28,141 bases of DNA from Prevotella sp. CAG:924 (GTDB taxonomy: Bacteria > Bacteroidota > Bacteroidia > Bacteroidales > Bacteroidaceae), in NCBI GenBank assembly GCA_000431975.1, contig HF988551.1:529-28669 (forward strand). Reading direction: 5' to 3'. How positions within the stretch are numbered: the first letter of the stretch is position 1; each line of letters begins with the position of its first letter. Under the pieces are notes generated by a model that saw nothing but the letters and a program-made list of their open reading frames with translations, made no database searches and was not told where the DNA came from. Below are positions 16,504 through 24,654 of this stretch, piece by piece. The position numbers and the translations under genes were made by a program.

Positions 16504-17661
16504 TTAATCCGTAACGGCCACGCCATTAAAGAAATTGTCCAGCGACCGATAGGCATAGGCTGCGCGGTCATGCAGATTGGGCATGCTACGGATATGCTGA
16601 AGCAGATCTGCCGTTTTCTTCACGGCATTCTGATAGTTCTCCGGGGTGATGCGCTCGCTCATCTTTTCGGCCATCTTCTGGTCAAAGGAGAAATAATGCA
16701 CAAGCCAGTTGACGAACTGCTGACGCTGGATCTCGCTCACCTTGTCCACAGACGTGTCGCGCAAGATCTTCGAACGGCTGATATGGAACACCAGCTGATC
16801 AGGCTCTCCGCCCCGCTGACCATGAAGATATTTTTTCTCATAGTCGAAATAGCAGTCACAGAAACCATTGTCGGCCATTGCTTTCAACTCTGTCTTGGCA
16901 GGCTCAAGCACACGACGGCAGAAATCACTGAACTTCTTATAATTCGTCTCCAGACGCAACATCTTCCGGAACTCAAGAGTATCTATCACCGCAAATCCTT
17001 TCTTCAGCCAGCTCTCTATGAACATATAGATGCGCTGTGTATAGCGGTTGTGACATGCGAAAACAATCTCCTTGCCGATATGATGATAACCGAAGTCGAG
17101 GCTGACAAGACGACGGGCCACATCCGGATCCATTTTCAGAATAGCATACTTCTGATAGATGCCCGGATCCTCCGGAATATAGACATCACATAATGTGGTG
17201 TACTTCTGATAGCGGCGTCCGTCATGAGTCTTATAAGGGATATCTACCGGCACAGTGGAAAGCATACGGAGACTATAACGCAGATCTGGATAATGATTCG
17301 GATCAATACCAAGATCCTTGAAAAGTGTACGGATTTCTATCTTGCCGTCCGGATCGAGCTCATTCTCCCGAAACAATTCCGGAGCAGACTTCACCTTATT
17401 GAGGATATCGTGAAGACTACTCTGCATAAATTGTATGATAGCGACCAGGATACGAATTTGAATAAGGGAATAGTCGTGACGCATCATCGTCACGGCAATA
17501 GGTTGTAACAACCAGGTCTCATCTTTCAATGGGATGAGATCGGTAGAGACGGTGGCACGCTTCAGCGTACGTTTCTTTCCTTTGCCTACATTCGCGGTGC
17601 GCTTGCGCGTCCGGGTGGCAGTAGTCTTTGCTGTGGTCTTTGTGGATGTTGCAACTGTCAT
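16504..17661 (-). CDS. RepB/Rep_3-type replication initiator homologue, chromosomal, with basic N-terminal tail
   Basis: 385 residues. From about residue 40 on it resembles the paired winged-helix initiators of iteron plasmids (Rep_3 superfamily): IAVTMMRHDYSLIQIRILVAIIQFMQ, the IPYKTHDGRRYQKYTTLCDVYI segment, CHNRYTQRIYMFIESWLKKGFAVIDTLEFRKML and FSDFCRRVLEPAKTELKAMADNGFCDCYF. The first 40 residues are almost only K, R, T and A, like a histone-H1 tail. The neighbours are core genes, not plasmid maintenance genes, and no iterons are visible beside it, so I infer a resident chromosomal protein. It might bind chromosomal DNA or act as a regulator; the role is unknown. The promoter is so close to the ATG that the mRNA would be nearly leaderless. 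It heads a colinear run down to hisS. Confidence 0.8.
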   Translation of the reverse strand: MTVATSTKTTAKTTATRTRKRTANVGKGKKRTLKRATVSTDLIPLKDETWLLQPIAVTMMRHDYSLIQIRILVAIIQFMQSSLHDILNKVKSAPELFRENELDPDGKIEIRTLFKDLGIDPNHYPDLRYSLRMLSTVPVDIPYKTHDGRRYQKYTTLCDVYIPEDPGIYQKYAILKMDPDVARRLVSLDFGYHHIGKEIVFACHNRYTQRIYMFIESWLKKGFAVIDTLEFRKMLRLETNYKKFSDFCRRVLEPAKTELKAMADNGFCDCYFDYEKKYLHGQRGGEPDQLVFHISRSKILRDTSVDKVSEIQRQQFVNWLVHYFSFDQKMAEKMSERITPENYQNAVKKTADLLQHIRSMPNLHDRAAYAYRSLDNFFNGVAVTD

Positions 17662-17668
17662 TTGCGTA

Positions 17669-17700
17669 CAAAGATAAAACTATTTTCCGATACCTACAAA
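17669..17700 (-). promoter_or_regulatory. Bacteroidota-type promoter directly before the RepB-like gene
   Basis: On the minus strand, TTTG (17700-17697), a 20-base spacer and TATCTTTG (17676-17669). The expected start of transcription is 17665-17662, while the ATG is at 17661. No ribosome-binding site can fit between them. The next in-frame ATG would remove part of the conserved domain. Confidence 0.82.
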
Positions 17701-17726
17701 CATATTCCTCTTTTTTCTGAAACAAC

Positions 17727-17764
17727 AAAAAAACGGGCAAGCCGACACACGTTCGACTTGCCCG
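17727..17764 (-). terminator. Terminator after the TPR protein gene
   Basis: On the minus strand CGGGCAAG (17764-17757) pairs with CTTGCCCG (17741-17734), with some further pairing inside, followed by seven T (17733-17727). It ends the gyrA-TPR transcript just upstream of the repB-like promoter. Confidence 0.88.
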
Positions 17765-17848
17765 GATAACTTATTGGCTGAATGGAATTTCCTGTCTTCC
17801 GATCTTCAGTCCGGCAGACGGATATATCCATTCTTTCTGATTCGATCT

Positions 17849-19069
17849 TTACTTCTTCAGCAGACTCTCAAGTTCCTTAGCCTTAGGATCATTCAGCTGA
17901 TAGTAAGTGCTGTAGAGATAGTAAGCCCACTTGGCCTGCTCCTGGTTAGGATCGAGCTGCTGAGCATGCTCCAGATAGCCCTTAGCCTCGTTGTAAAGAG
18001 CGGTCTGAGCATTCTTGTCATTGACAATGCCCGAAGCCTTCTGATTAAGAACGGCACCTGTCAGGGTCAGCACTGCTACATTGTCAGGCTGAAGCTTCAA
18101 GGCATGCTTGTAGCAGTTGATGGTCTCATCCCAGTTTGGCTTCTCAGCCTTTGCCTCCTGATTCATCAGGGTCTGTCCCTTCATAGCCCAACCAAAATAG
18201 TTGTCAGGATTCTTCTGGATCATACCATCAAGAAGCTGAAGCAACTCAGTTGTCTTATTCATTGAATAATACATGTTGCTCAGTGCCTGCATGGCAGCCT
18301 CGTTGGTAGGATCTTTCTCGATCATACCCTTCACTTTCTCTACATAAGCCAACGAATCTGCCTGAGTCTTCAGGCCACGGGCAGCAAGCGTAAGCTGGAA
18401 TGCCTTGGCGTCACCAGCTATCTTAGCAGTGTCCGATGCTGCGACGGCAACATACTTCTCTGCCAGATCAGTCTTGCCTGTACGGTCAGCATACACAGCT
18501 GCATAGTAAGCAACCAGACCGGCATTGGGATCTTCCGTAGCCTTTGTCGACTCGAAGAGAGGATTGTTATGTGTCTCGGTCAGAGCGCCCCAATACTTCA
18601 CGAGATTCTCATTGTCATTGTTGCTGGCTGCCCACTGACCGGCATTAAGAAGCTGGATACGGGCATTTGCCACATTGGGACCGAGAGACTTCGTAAACTT
18701 GGGAGCCACTTTACCCTTCTCGTTAGGCTCGTTGTCATACTTAGCACATTCAACAGCAGCCTTTGTAGCATTGTAGGCAGCATCGTACATAGCGAGAGAA
18801 TCGGCCTTTGTAAAGGTCTGCTTGGTCATTGCAGCCGTCTGCATAGCCAAGTTCTTGTCATTAAACTCTGCAAGTGCCAGTGTAGCCAGCTTGTTATAAG
18901 CCTTAGCCTTTTCTGCAGCGCTGGTCATAGAGCTCAAGTTGCTCTGAAGCAACTGACTGGCCTCTGCATACGTCTTAGCCTTCATCACGGCTTTCAGGGC
19001 ATCACTGTCGCCTGCGAAAGCTGCGGATACTCCCAGTACCAGCGCAGCTGCGATCATGAATTTTCTCAT
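17849..19069 (-). CDS. TPR-repeat periplasmic protein downstream of gyrA
   Basis: 406 residues. A clear signal peptide (MRKFMIAAALVLGVSAAFA, cleavage near residue 19) has no lipobox cysteine, so the protein is probably periplasmic. The mature part is helical and alanine-rich, with TPR-like repeats: AAMQALSNMYYSMNKTTELLQLLDGMIQKNPDN, then WAMKGQTLM, INCYKHALKLQPDNVAVLTLTGAVL and AKGYLEHAQQLDPNQEQAKWAYYLYSTYY. TPR proteins serve as binding scaffolds; nothing here reveals the partner. It begins 29 bp after the gyrA stop, so it shares the gyrA promoter, and a strong terminator follows at 17727-17764. This pairing with gyrA recurs in related genomes as far as I recall. No specific function assigned. 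Confidence 0.85.
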   Translation of the reverse strand: MRKFMIAAALVLGVSAAFAGDSDALKAVMKAKTYAEASQLLQSNLSSMTSAAEKAKAYNKLATLALAEFNDKNLAMQTAAMTKQTFTKADSLAMYDAAYNATKAAVECAKYDNEPNEKGKVAPKFTKSLGPNVANARIQLLNAGQWAASNNDNENLVKYWGALTETHNNPLFESTKATEDPNAGLVAYYAAVYADRTGKTDLAEKYVAVAASDTAKIAGDAKAFQLTLAARGLKTQADSLAYVEKVKGMIEKDPTNEAAMQALSNMYYSMNKTTELLQLLDGMIQKNPDNYFGWAMKGQTLMNQEAKAEKPNWDETINCYKHALKLQPDNVAVLTLTGAVLNQKASGIVNDKNAQTALYNEAKGYLEHAQQLDPNQEQAKWAYYLYSTYYQLNDPKAKELESLLKK

Positions 19070-19098
19070 AGTTCTTATTGATTGAGTGATTCTAATTC

Positions 19099-21756
19099 TT
19101 AATTATTTGAAGGCTCCTCTTCCGAAGATTGGTCTTCGGTGGTGTCAACAGGGTCCTCAGTCATCTGCTCCTTTACCTCTGTGAGGGGAGTAGCCTTCAT
19201 ATCTTTGGCGATCTCTTCCTCGTTTTGCTGCATCTGCTGGCGGCTCTGCTCTTCCACTGTCGCTTCCAGTTCGGAGCTCATCACCTTGCAGACACTGGCA
19301 ATGGAATCATTTTTCTTCGTCAAATTAATAAGGTGTACGCCCTGGGCTGTACGTCCGATGACACGAATCTCCTGGACGGGCAAACGAAGGGTTATGCCAC
19401 TCTTATTGATTATCATCAGATCGTTCTCGTCCGTGACATTCTTAATCGCCACGAGACGGCCGGTCTTCTCTGTGATGTTCAGCGTCTTCACGCCACGAGT
19501 GCCACGGTTGGTCTTACGATAGTCTTCCACCATCGACCGCTTGCCATAGCCGTTCTCACTGACTACCATCACGGTCTCTGTCTCGGCATTGTTCACAACG
19601 ATCATACCAACTACTGCATCATCGTCATTATCAATCCTCATGCCGGTCACACCGGTAGAGTTGCGGCCCATGGCACGGACGTTACTCTCGTCAAAGCGTA
19701 CGGCACGACCATTGCGGTCAGCCAGGATCAACTCATTCTTTCCGTTTGTGAGACGAACATCTACGACCTCATCGCCCTCAAGGATGTTGATTGCGATGAC
19801 ACCCTTAGAACGCGGGTTAGAATACTGCTTCAGGCAAGTCTTCTTCACAATACCGCTCTTGGTGGCAAAAACGACATAATGGCTGTTGACAAATTCCTCA
19901 TCGTCCAACCGGTGTCCACGAAGACGCAGGAATGCATTTACAGCATCGCCCGGTTCGATGTCAAGCAGATTCTGAATGGCACGTCCCTTAGACGTCTTGT
20001 CGCCCTCCGGAATGTCGTAGCACTTCAGCCAGTAGCAACGTCCCTTCTTCGTGAAGAAGAGCATCGTCTGATGCATCGTGCTCGGATAGATGTACTCAAT
20101 GAAATCATTGTCACGCGTGTGCGCGCCCTTCGATCCTACTCCACCACGGCTCTGCTCACGGAAGTTAGCTAAAGGAGTGCGCTTGATATAGCCCAAGTGA
20201 CTGACGGTGATCACTACAGGATCATTGGGATAAAAGTCTTCAGCATTGAACTCATGCTCATCAGGGATGATACGGGTACGACGCTCGTCGCCAAACTTCT
20301 CCTTCACCTCCTGCAACTCATCCTTCATCACTTTCTTACACAATTCAGGATCATCAAGAATCTTCTGCAGATACTCAATCTGCTCCATCAGCTCATTGTA
20401 CTCTTGATGCAACTGATCCATACGCAGACCGGTGAGCTGAGAAAGACGCATATCCACAATAGCTTTCGACTGAAGACTGTCAAGCTCGAAACGTTGCTCC
20501 AGATTGGCCTGTGCCTCAGCAGGTGTCTTGCTGTTGCGGATGATATGCACGACCTCGTCAATATTGTCACACGCAATGATCAGTCCTTCAAGGATATGGG
20601 CACGCTCCTGTGCCTTCTTCAAGTCGAACTTCGTGCGGCGGATAGTCACCTCATGACGGTGTTCGATGAAGTAGCCGATACACTCCTTGAGCGTCAGCAA
20701 CTTCGGGCGAAGCTGGGAATGATCATGCTTGCTGGGAACAAGAGCGATGCAGTTAACGCTAAAGCTGTTTTGCAAGGCCGTCATCTTAAACAGCTTATTC
20801 AGAATGACTCTCGCATTGGCATCTTTCTTCACGTCAACAACGATGCGCATACCCTGACGACCCGTCTCGTCATTGACATTGGAGATGCCATCCAGCTTCC
20901 CTTCTTTCACCAACTCAGCGATATATTCGATGAGCTGCTGCTTGTTCACACCGTAAGGAATCTCCGTAACGACAATCTTATCGCCCTTCTCATCACTCTC
21001 GATCTCTGCCTTGGCACGGATCACGATACGGCCACGGCCGGTCTCGTAAGCCTCCTTCACGCCCTGCAAGCCATAGATGTAAGCGCCTGTAGGGAAGTCG
21101 GGAGCAGGAATATATTGCATCAATCCCTCTGTATCAATGTCCGGATTGTCAATATAGGCACAGCAACCATCGATCACCTCATTAAGATTATGGGTCGGAA
21201 TATTCGTAGCCATACCCACAGCAATACCATTACCTCCATTGACCAACAGATTGGGCACCTTGGTCGGCATCACAGAAGGCTCCTTCAAAGTATCGTCAAA
21301 GTTATTCACCATGTCGACGGTGTCCTTGTCGATATCGTCCATGATATGCTCGCCCATCTTCGAAAGACGACACTCTGTGTAACGCATGGCTGCGGGAGAG
21401 TCGCCATCGACACTACCGAAGTTACCCTGTCCATCAACAAGCAGGTAACGCATGTTCCAATTCTGGCCCATACGAACCAAAGCGCCATAAACAGAACTGT
21501 CGCCATGAGGGTGATATTTACCAAGCACCTCACCGACAACGCGGGCACATTTCTTGTAGGGTTTGTCACTGGTATTGCCTAAACCTTCCATTCCATAAAG
21601 GATACGACGGTGTACAGGCTTGAAGCCGTCACGCACATCGGGCAGTGCGCGGGCAACGATCACCGACATGGAATAGTCGATGTAGGAGGATTTCATCTCC
21701 TCCTCAATATTGATCTTGAGTATTCGATCCTGATCAATGGTCTGATTTTCGTCCAT
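19099..21756 (-). CDS. gyrA: DNA gyrase subunit A
   Basis: 885 residues. GyrA is the breakage-reunion subunit of gyrase, the A2B2 enzyme that introduces negative supercoils. The catalytic tyrosine is Y126 in AAMRYTECR. The quinolone-determining region (about 80-95) reads KYHPHGDSSVYGALVRM: the key serine is present (S87), and glycine (G91) takes the place of E. coli D87. IPTHNLNEVIDG and the coiled-coil region with RMDQLHQEYNELMEQIEYL follow. The C-terminal beta-pinwheel (from about residue 520) starts with LGYIKRTPL and carries a GyrA-box-like EQSRGGVGSKGA. The last 50 residues are a very acidic tail. It has a consensus promoter at 21840-21870 with a 5' leader of about 75-80 bases. The TPR gene follows after 29 bp. 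Confidence 0.97.
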   Translation of the reverse strand: MDENQTIDQDRILKINIEEEMKSSYIDYSMSVIVARALPDVRDGFKPVHRRILYGMEGLGNTSDKPYKKCARVVGEVLGKYHPHGDSSVYGALVRMGQNWNMRYLLVDGQGNFGSVDGDSPAAMRYTECRLSKMGEHIMDDIDKDTVDMVNNFDDTLKEPSVMPTKVPNLLVNGGNGIAVGMATNIPTHNLNEVIDGCCAYIDNPDIDTEGLMQYIPAPDFPTGAYIYGLQGVKEAYETGRGRIVIRAKAEIESDEKGDKIVVTEIPYGVNKQQLIEYIAELVKEGKLDGISNVNDETGRQGMRIVVDVKKDANARVILNKLFKMTALQNSFSVNCIALVPSKHDHSQLRPKLLTLKECIGYFIEHRHEVTIRRTKFDLKKAQERAHILEGLIIACDNIDEVVHIIRNSKTPAEAQANLEQRFELDSLQSKAIVDMRLSQLTGLRMDQLHQEYNELMEQIEYLQKILDDPELCKKVMKDELQEVKEKFGDERRTRIIPDEHEFNAEDFYPNDPVVITVSHLGYIKRTPLANFREQSRGGVGSKGAHTRDNDFIEYIYPSTMHQTMLFFTKKGRCYWLKCYDIPEGDKTSKGRAIQNLLDIEPGDAVNAFLRLRGHRLDDEEFVNSHYVVFATKSGIVKKTCLKQYSNPRSKGVIAINILEGDEVVDVRLTNGKNELILADRNGRAVRFDESNVRAMGRNSTGVTGMRIDNDDDAVVGMIVVNNAETETVMVVSENGYGKRSMVEDYRKTNRGTRGVKTLNITEKTGRLVAIKNVTDENDLMIINKSGITLRLPVQEIRVIGRTAQGVHLINLTKKNDSIASVCKVMSSELEATVEEQSRQQMQQNEEEIAKDMKATPLTEVKEQMTEDPVDTTEDQSSEEEPSNN

Positions 21757-21839
21757 TCTAAAGGATGTATAATATGATTAAATTCGTTTTTAGGGCATTT
21801 TCAGGCTCGCTACGCCCTTTCTGCCATCATTTCAGCCTA

Positions 21840-21870
21840 CAAAAATACGAAGCTTTTCTGACTTTTCAAA
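21840..21870 (-). promoter_or_regulatory. gyrA promoter
   Basis: On the minus strand, TTTG (21870-21867), a 19-base spacer and TATTTTTG (21847-21840) match the Bacteroidota consensus. The start of transcription is expected near 21834, giving a leader of about 75-80 bases before the gyrA ATG. Confidence 0.82.
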
Positions 21871-21913
21871 GCGTTTTCAACAAAAAGGAAGGACAAATTA
21901 GCGATTATTAGGA

Positions 21914-22405
21914 TTATTCTCCGACCAAGGCTTTCACAAACAGGTAATCGGACAGACGATTGAGATATATCTCTATGTCAGCAGGATAACCGTATGTTCT
22001 GGCAAGTGTTACGAATCTACGTTCACAAGTACGGGCCTTAGTCCTTGCGATATGCAGGAGCGCATTCATTCGGGAAGTTCCCGGACGGACAAAAGCAAAG
22101 GGCGCACAATCGCGATGAAGCTCGATATAGGTCTCCATCTTCTCTACTGACGCTTTCAATGATGGAACATCATCATCAGAGTTGAAGCCTGCGATAATTC
22201 CCATAATACGCATAAGTTGTTGCTGTATAGCATCGTACCCATTCCGTTCTGCTTCTTTGCTTTCTATCTTGACAAGTCCCAGCCACGCATTAAGTTCATC
22301 TAGATTCCCATTCATTTCGATGCGCATATCATCTTTTGCTACGCGCTCTCCATTGCAGAGTCCTGTAGTACCCTTATCTCCCGTCTTTGTCGTTATTCTT
22401 GCCAT
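21914..22405 (-). CDS. Cob(I)alamin adenosyltransferase, PduO/MMAB type
   Basis: 163 residues. The N-terminal ATP-binding loop is TKTGDKGTTGLCNGERVAKDD (residues 5-25). The second half has the family signature ARTKARTCERRFVTLA (about 119-134) and the C-terminal LNRLSDYLFVKAL. The enzyme moves the 5'-deoxyadenosyl group from ATP to reduced cobalamin, making adenosylcobalamin; it is cytoplasmic and trimeric in relatives. Slightly shorter than the usual 180-190 residues, but both ends are intact. It lies 45 bp after the btuC remnant on the same strand and has its own promoter at 22434-22463, so it can be made without the riboswitch-controlled transcript. Its place at the end of a B12 uptake locus fits the role. 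Confidence 0.93.
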   Translation of the reverse strand: MARITTKTGDKGTTGLCNGERVAKDDMRIEMNGNLDELNAWLGLVKIESKEAERNGYDAIQQQLMRIMGIIAGFNSDDDVPSLKASVEKMETYIELHRDCAPFAFVRPGTSRMNALLHIARTKARTCERRFVTLARTYGYPADIEIYLNRLSDYLFVKALVGE

Positions 22406-22433
22406 CGTTATGCTATGTTCTGAATGTATGTTT

Positions 22434-22463
22434 CAAATTTAAAGTACAACTTAATGCTTCAAA
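22434..22463 (-). promoter_or_regulatory. Internal promoter for the adenosyltransferase gene
   Basis: On the minus strand, TTTG (22463-22460), an 18-base spacer and TAAATTTG (22441-22434). The upstream box lies within the last codons of the btuC reading frame. The expected leader is about 20 bases. Confidence 0.72.
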
Positions 22464-23462
22464 AGCACATATATGATCACGGGTGCACCGATAAACGGTG
22501 TCACGGCATTCAGCGGCAACATACCTCCACCACCAGGCAATGTGGTAAGCAGATTGCACAGCAAAGCGATCACTGATCCTGTAAGAATCGTCACCGGCAG
22601 CAATTGCCGATGATTACCCGTCCGGACCAACATTCCTGCCATATGAGGCACTGCCAAGGCTATGAACGCTATGGGGCCACAGTAAGCAGTAACGACGGCC
22701 GACTGCAGTCCTGTAAGGAGCATCAGCAGATTGCGTGTCGTCCGAAAAGAAATGCCCATATTCTCTGCATAGCGTTCTCCAAGAAGCAAGGCATTGAGCG
22801 GTTTCATTAACAACAATGTAGAGAGCGTGGACAGCACACACACCACGGCAAAAAAGGGCAATTGCTCCAATGACACATTGCCGAAATTGCCCATACCCCA
22901 CACAGCATAACTCTTCACCCCCTCCTCGGTAGCAAAGAAATTAAGTACGGTTATGGCGCTCGAGGCAAGGTAGCCTATCATAATACCGATAATAATCAGC
23001 AACAAGGAACTTTTCACTGCCCTGCTGCAAAGCCAGATAAGCAATGTCACCACCATAGCGCCTATAAAAGCAGCTACAACGGTCGTCACATGCTGAAGGA
23101 AGAGCGGTAGTATGCTGAAGAAAGAGCGGTAGTGCCGTCATACTCGTACCAAGCGTGACGACAGCGACCATCAGACTCGCACCACTGGTGATGCCAAACA
23201 CATCGGGAGCAGCCAACGGATTGCGAAATGCCGTCTGTAACATCAAACCGCTGGAGGCCAGCGCACCACCCGACAATAATGCCGTCAATGCCTGCGGCAA
23301 TCGTGACTCTAGGACGATGAACCGCCATGCCGGCCGTACACTTTCTCCTCCCGTCAGGATATCTACGACATCCCTCATGGGTATGTCGACACTTCCTACC
23401 ACCAAAGAGGCAGCAAAAAGCACAACTATCATAATCAGGAGAAAAAGGTATCTGCGCGTCAT
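22451..23462 (-). pseudogene. btuC: FecCD/BtuC-type ABC permease split by a frameshift
   Basis: The two halves of one B12/siderophore-type permease lie in different frames. The N-terminal half runs from ATG 23462 (MTRRYLFLLIMIVVLFAASLVVG) through ESRLPQALTALLSGGALASSGLMLQTAFRNPLAAPDVFGITSGA to FLQH. The C-terminal half runs from about 23089 (TTVVAAFIGAMVVTLLIW) through GERYAENMGISF, GPIAFIALAVPHMAGMLVRTGNH and GGGGMLPLNAVTPFIGAPVIIYVLL. The break is a 22-bp near-perfect tandem duplication at 23090-23133; deleting one copy rejoins FLQH to VTTVVAAF in frame, giving about 330 residues, the family length. All other conserved parts look intact, so the lesion is recent, an assembly or sequencing error, or switchable. 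The btuF stop lies 27 bp upstream. No BtuD ATPase gene follows. Confidence 0.9.
23090..23133. repeat. 22-bp near-perfect tandem duplication inside btuC
   Basis: Copy one is 23090-23111 and copy two is 23112-23133. They match at 21 of 22 positions (GAAGGAAGAG against GAAGAAAGAG in the middle). Twenty-two bases add one base beyond a multiple of three and so break the btuC frame. Confidence 0.95.
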
Positions 23463-23489
23463 CGTCTTATAAACGTAGCAATGCAACGA

Positions 23490-24578
23490 TTATTGTAACT
23501 TTTTAAAATACCTGAGCGTTCCCGGATACTCACCAAGGTGACTGAGCAAAATGTATTCTCTAAGTAAATAATCCGGCCGGAAAGATACTTCTTCAAAATA
23601 GGGTACCTTAGACGACAGACATTCATACACCTCTCCTGTCTTAAGGGCTTTCAACACTGCATAACCGTGATACTCATCAAGCAAGTCGGAACGCGTCATC
23701 ATAGTAGGACCACTGACTTTGAAAGCCCATACATCCGTATTACCAGCCTTATCCATCACTTCCTCGGGCGACAAGGCCAGGCTTCCTGTATGTCCGTCTT
23801 GATAAAAGGCATATCCAGCATTTGCGTCACGCAAAATGTTTGCAATCGTGCTTCTTCCTCCAGGTGTGTACCATGTGGCACCGGTCTTGCGCTCGGTTAA
23901 GATACTTCTTCCACGTTTCAACTTATAAGCACTGGAACACAACATTTTATAATTCTTTTCCACTACGGAGAAAAGACTGTCAGCCTCCCGCTCATGTCCG
24001 GTAAGCACTCCGTAGAGCTTCATCCATTCTGCCCGTCCGAGCGCCGTCGGCTCCATATAGTCGGCAGCCTGAATGAGTGTTACACCAATTTTCTCAAGCT
24101 TCCCGAAACCACCGCTATTCTCGAAAGGTGAGAGCAGAATGGCATCACAACCAGCACTGACAATTGACTCCACATCCGGATTCATACTTGATCCGAAATC
24201 ATACATCTGTCTGGCAGCAACAGCTTTCTGTACCGATGGGATAACCATATAATTCAAGTCACATACTCCAGCGATCTCCTTACCGGCACCCAGCCAAAGA
24301 AGCAACTGGGTATGTGGTGAGGAAAAAACAGCCAGATGCTGAAACGGCTTCTTGACATCGTACTCCTGAAGTATCTGCCCCTGATGCCACGGATCTTTCA
24401 CGACAACATGCACATGATCCTCATAGCGTACCATCGTCAGCAAACGTGCATACGAGAGCTTTATCGTGTCACCCAGCTCTGCCCTATGACGTAAGCGACC
24501 GCCTCCACACGCCGTGCAGAATAGTACAACGGAAAAGACAGTTGCCATTAGGATCAATGTATGTTTAATCTTGTTCAT
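23490..24578 (-). CDS. btuF: Periplasmic cobalamin-type substrate-binding lipoprotein (BtuF-like)
   Basis: 362 residues. The lipoprotein signal peptide ends in LFCTAC with the lipidated C24. It is followed by a class III (BtuF/FhuD-like) binding protein: HLAVFSSPHTQLLLWLGAGKEIAGVCDLNYM (about 82-112), then PDVESIVSAGCDAILLSPFENSGG and a C-terminal lobe with LALSPEEVMDKAGNTDVWAF. Such proteins carry the ligand to a BtuC-type permease. The assignment to B12 rather than heme or siderophores comes from the cobalamin riboswitch, the BtuG-like neighbour and the adenosyltransferase; the fold alone would not decide. It lies 76 bp after the BtuG-like gene, with a terminator-like hairpin between, and the permease starts 27 bp downstream. 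Confidence 0.85.
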   Translation of the reverse strand: MNKIKHTLILMATVFSVVLFCTACGGGRLRHRAELGDTIKLSYARLLTMVRYEDHVHVVVKDPWHQGQILQEYDVKKPFQHLAVFSSPHTQLLLWLGAGKEIAGVCDLNYMVIPSVQKAVAARQMYDFGSSMNPDVESIVSAGCDAILLSPFENSGGFGKLEKIGVTLIQAADYMEPTALGRAEWMKLYGVLTGHEREADSLFSVVEKNYKMLCSSAYKLKRGRSILTERKTGATWYTPGGRSTIANILRDANAGYAFYQDGHTGSLALSPEEVMDKAGNTDVWAFKVSGPTMMTRSDLLDEYHGYAVLKALKTGEVYECLSSKVPYFEEVSFRPDYLLREYILLSHLGEYPGTLRYFKKLQ

Positions 24579-24610
24579 AAGTGGAAAATATTATCAGACT
24601 GTCTGAATGA

Positions 24611-24644
24611 AAAACAGGGAGCAGAAGGCTACCTCCTACTCCCT
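24611..24644 (-). terminator. Intercistronic terminator-like hairpin between the BtuG-like gene and btuF
   Basis: On the minus strand AGGGAG (24644-24639) pairs with CTCCCT (24621-24616), extended inside by AGGAGG against CCTTCT with one G-U pair. The stem is followed by G and five T. It lies about 10 bp after the stop of the BtuG-like gene and probably ends part of the transcripts there. Confidence 0.65.
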
Positions 24645-24654
24645 TACGCTTTCT

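Noticed and set aside
20197..21582. Long plus-strand open frame of 461 codons inside gyrA
   Set aside because: It is antisense to highly conserved gyrA sequence, and its composition follows from the gyrA codons.
23484..23486. TTG start for the btuC N-terminal half
   Set aside because: ATG at 23462 gives the usual basic N-terminus and membrane segment; the extra residues HCYVYKT look non-native.
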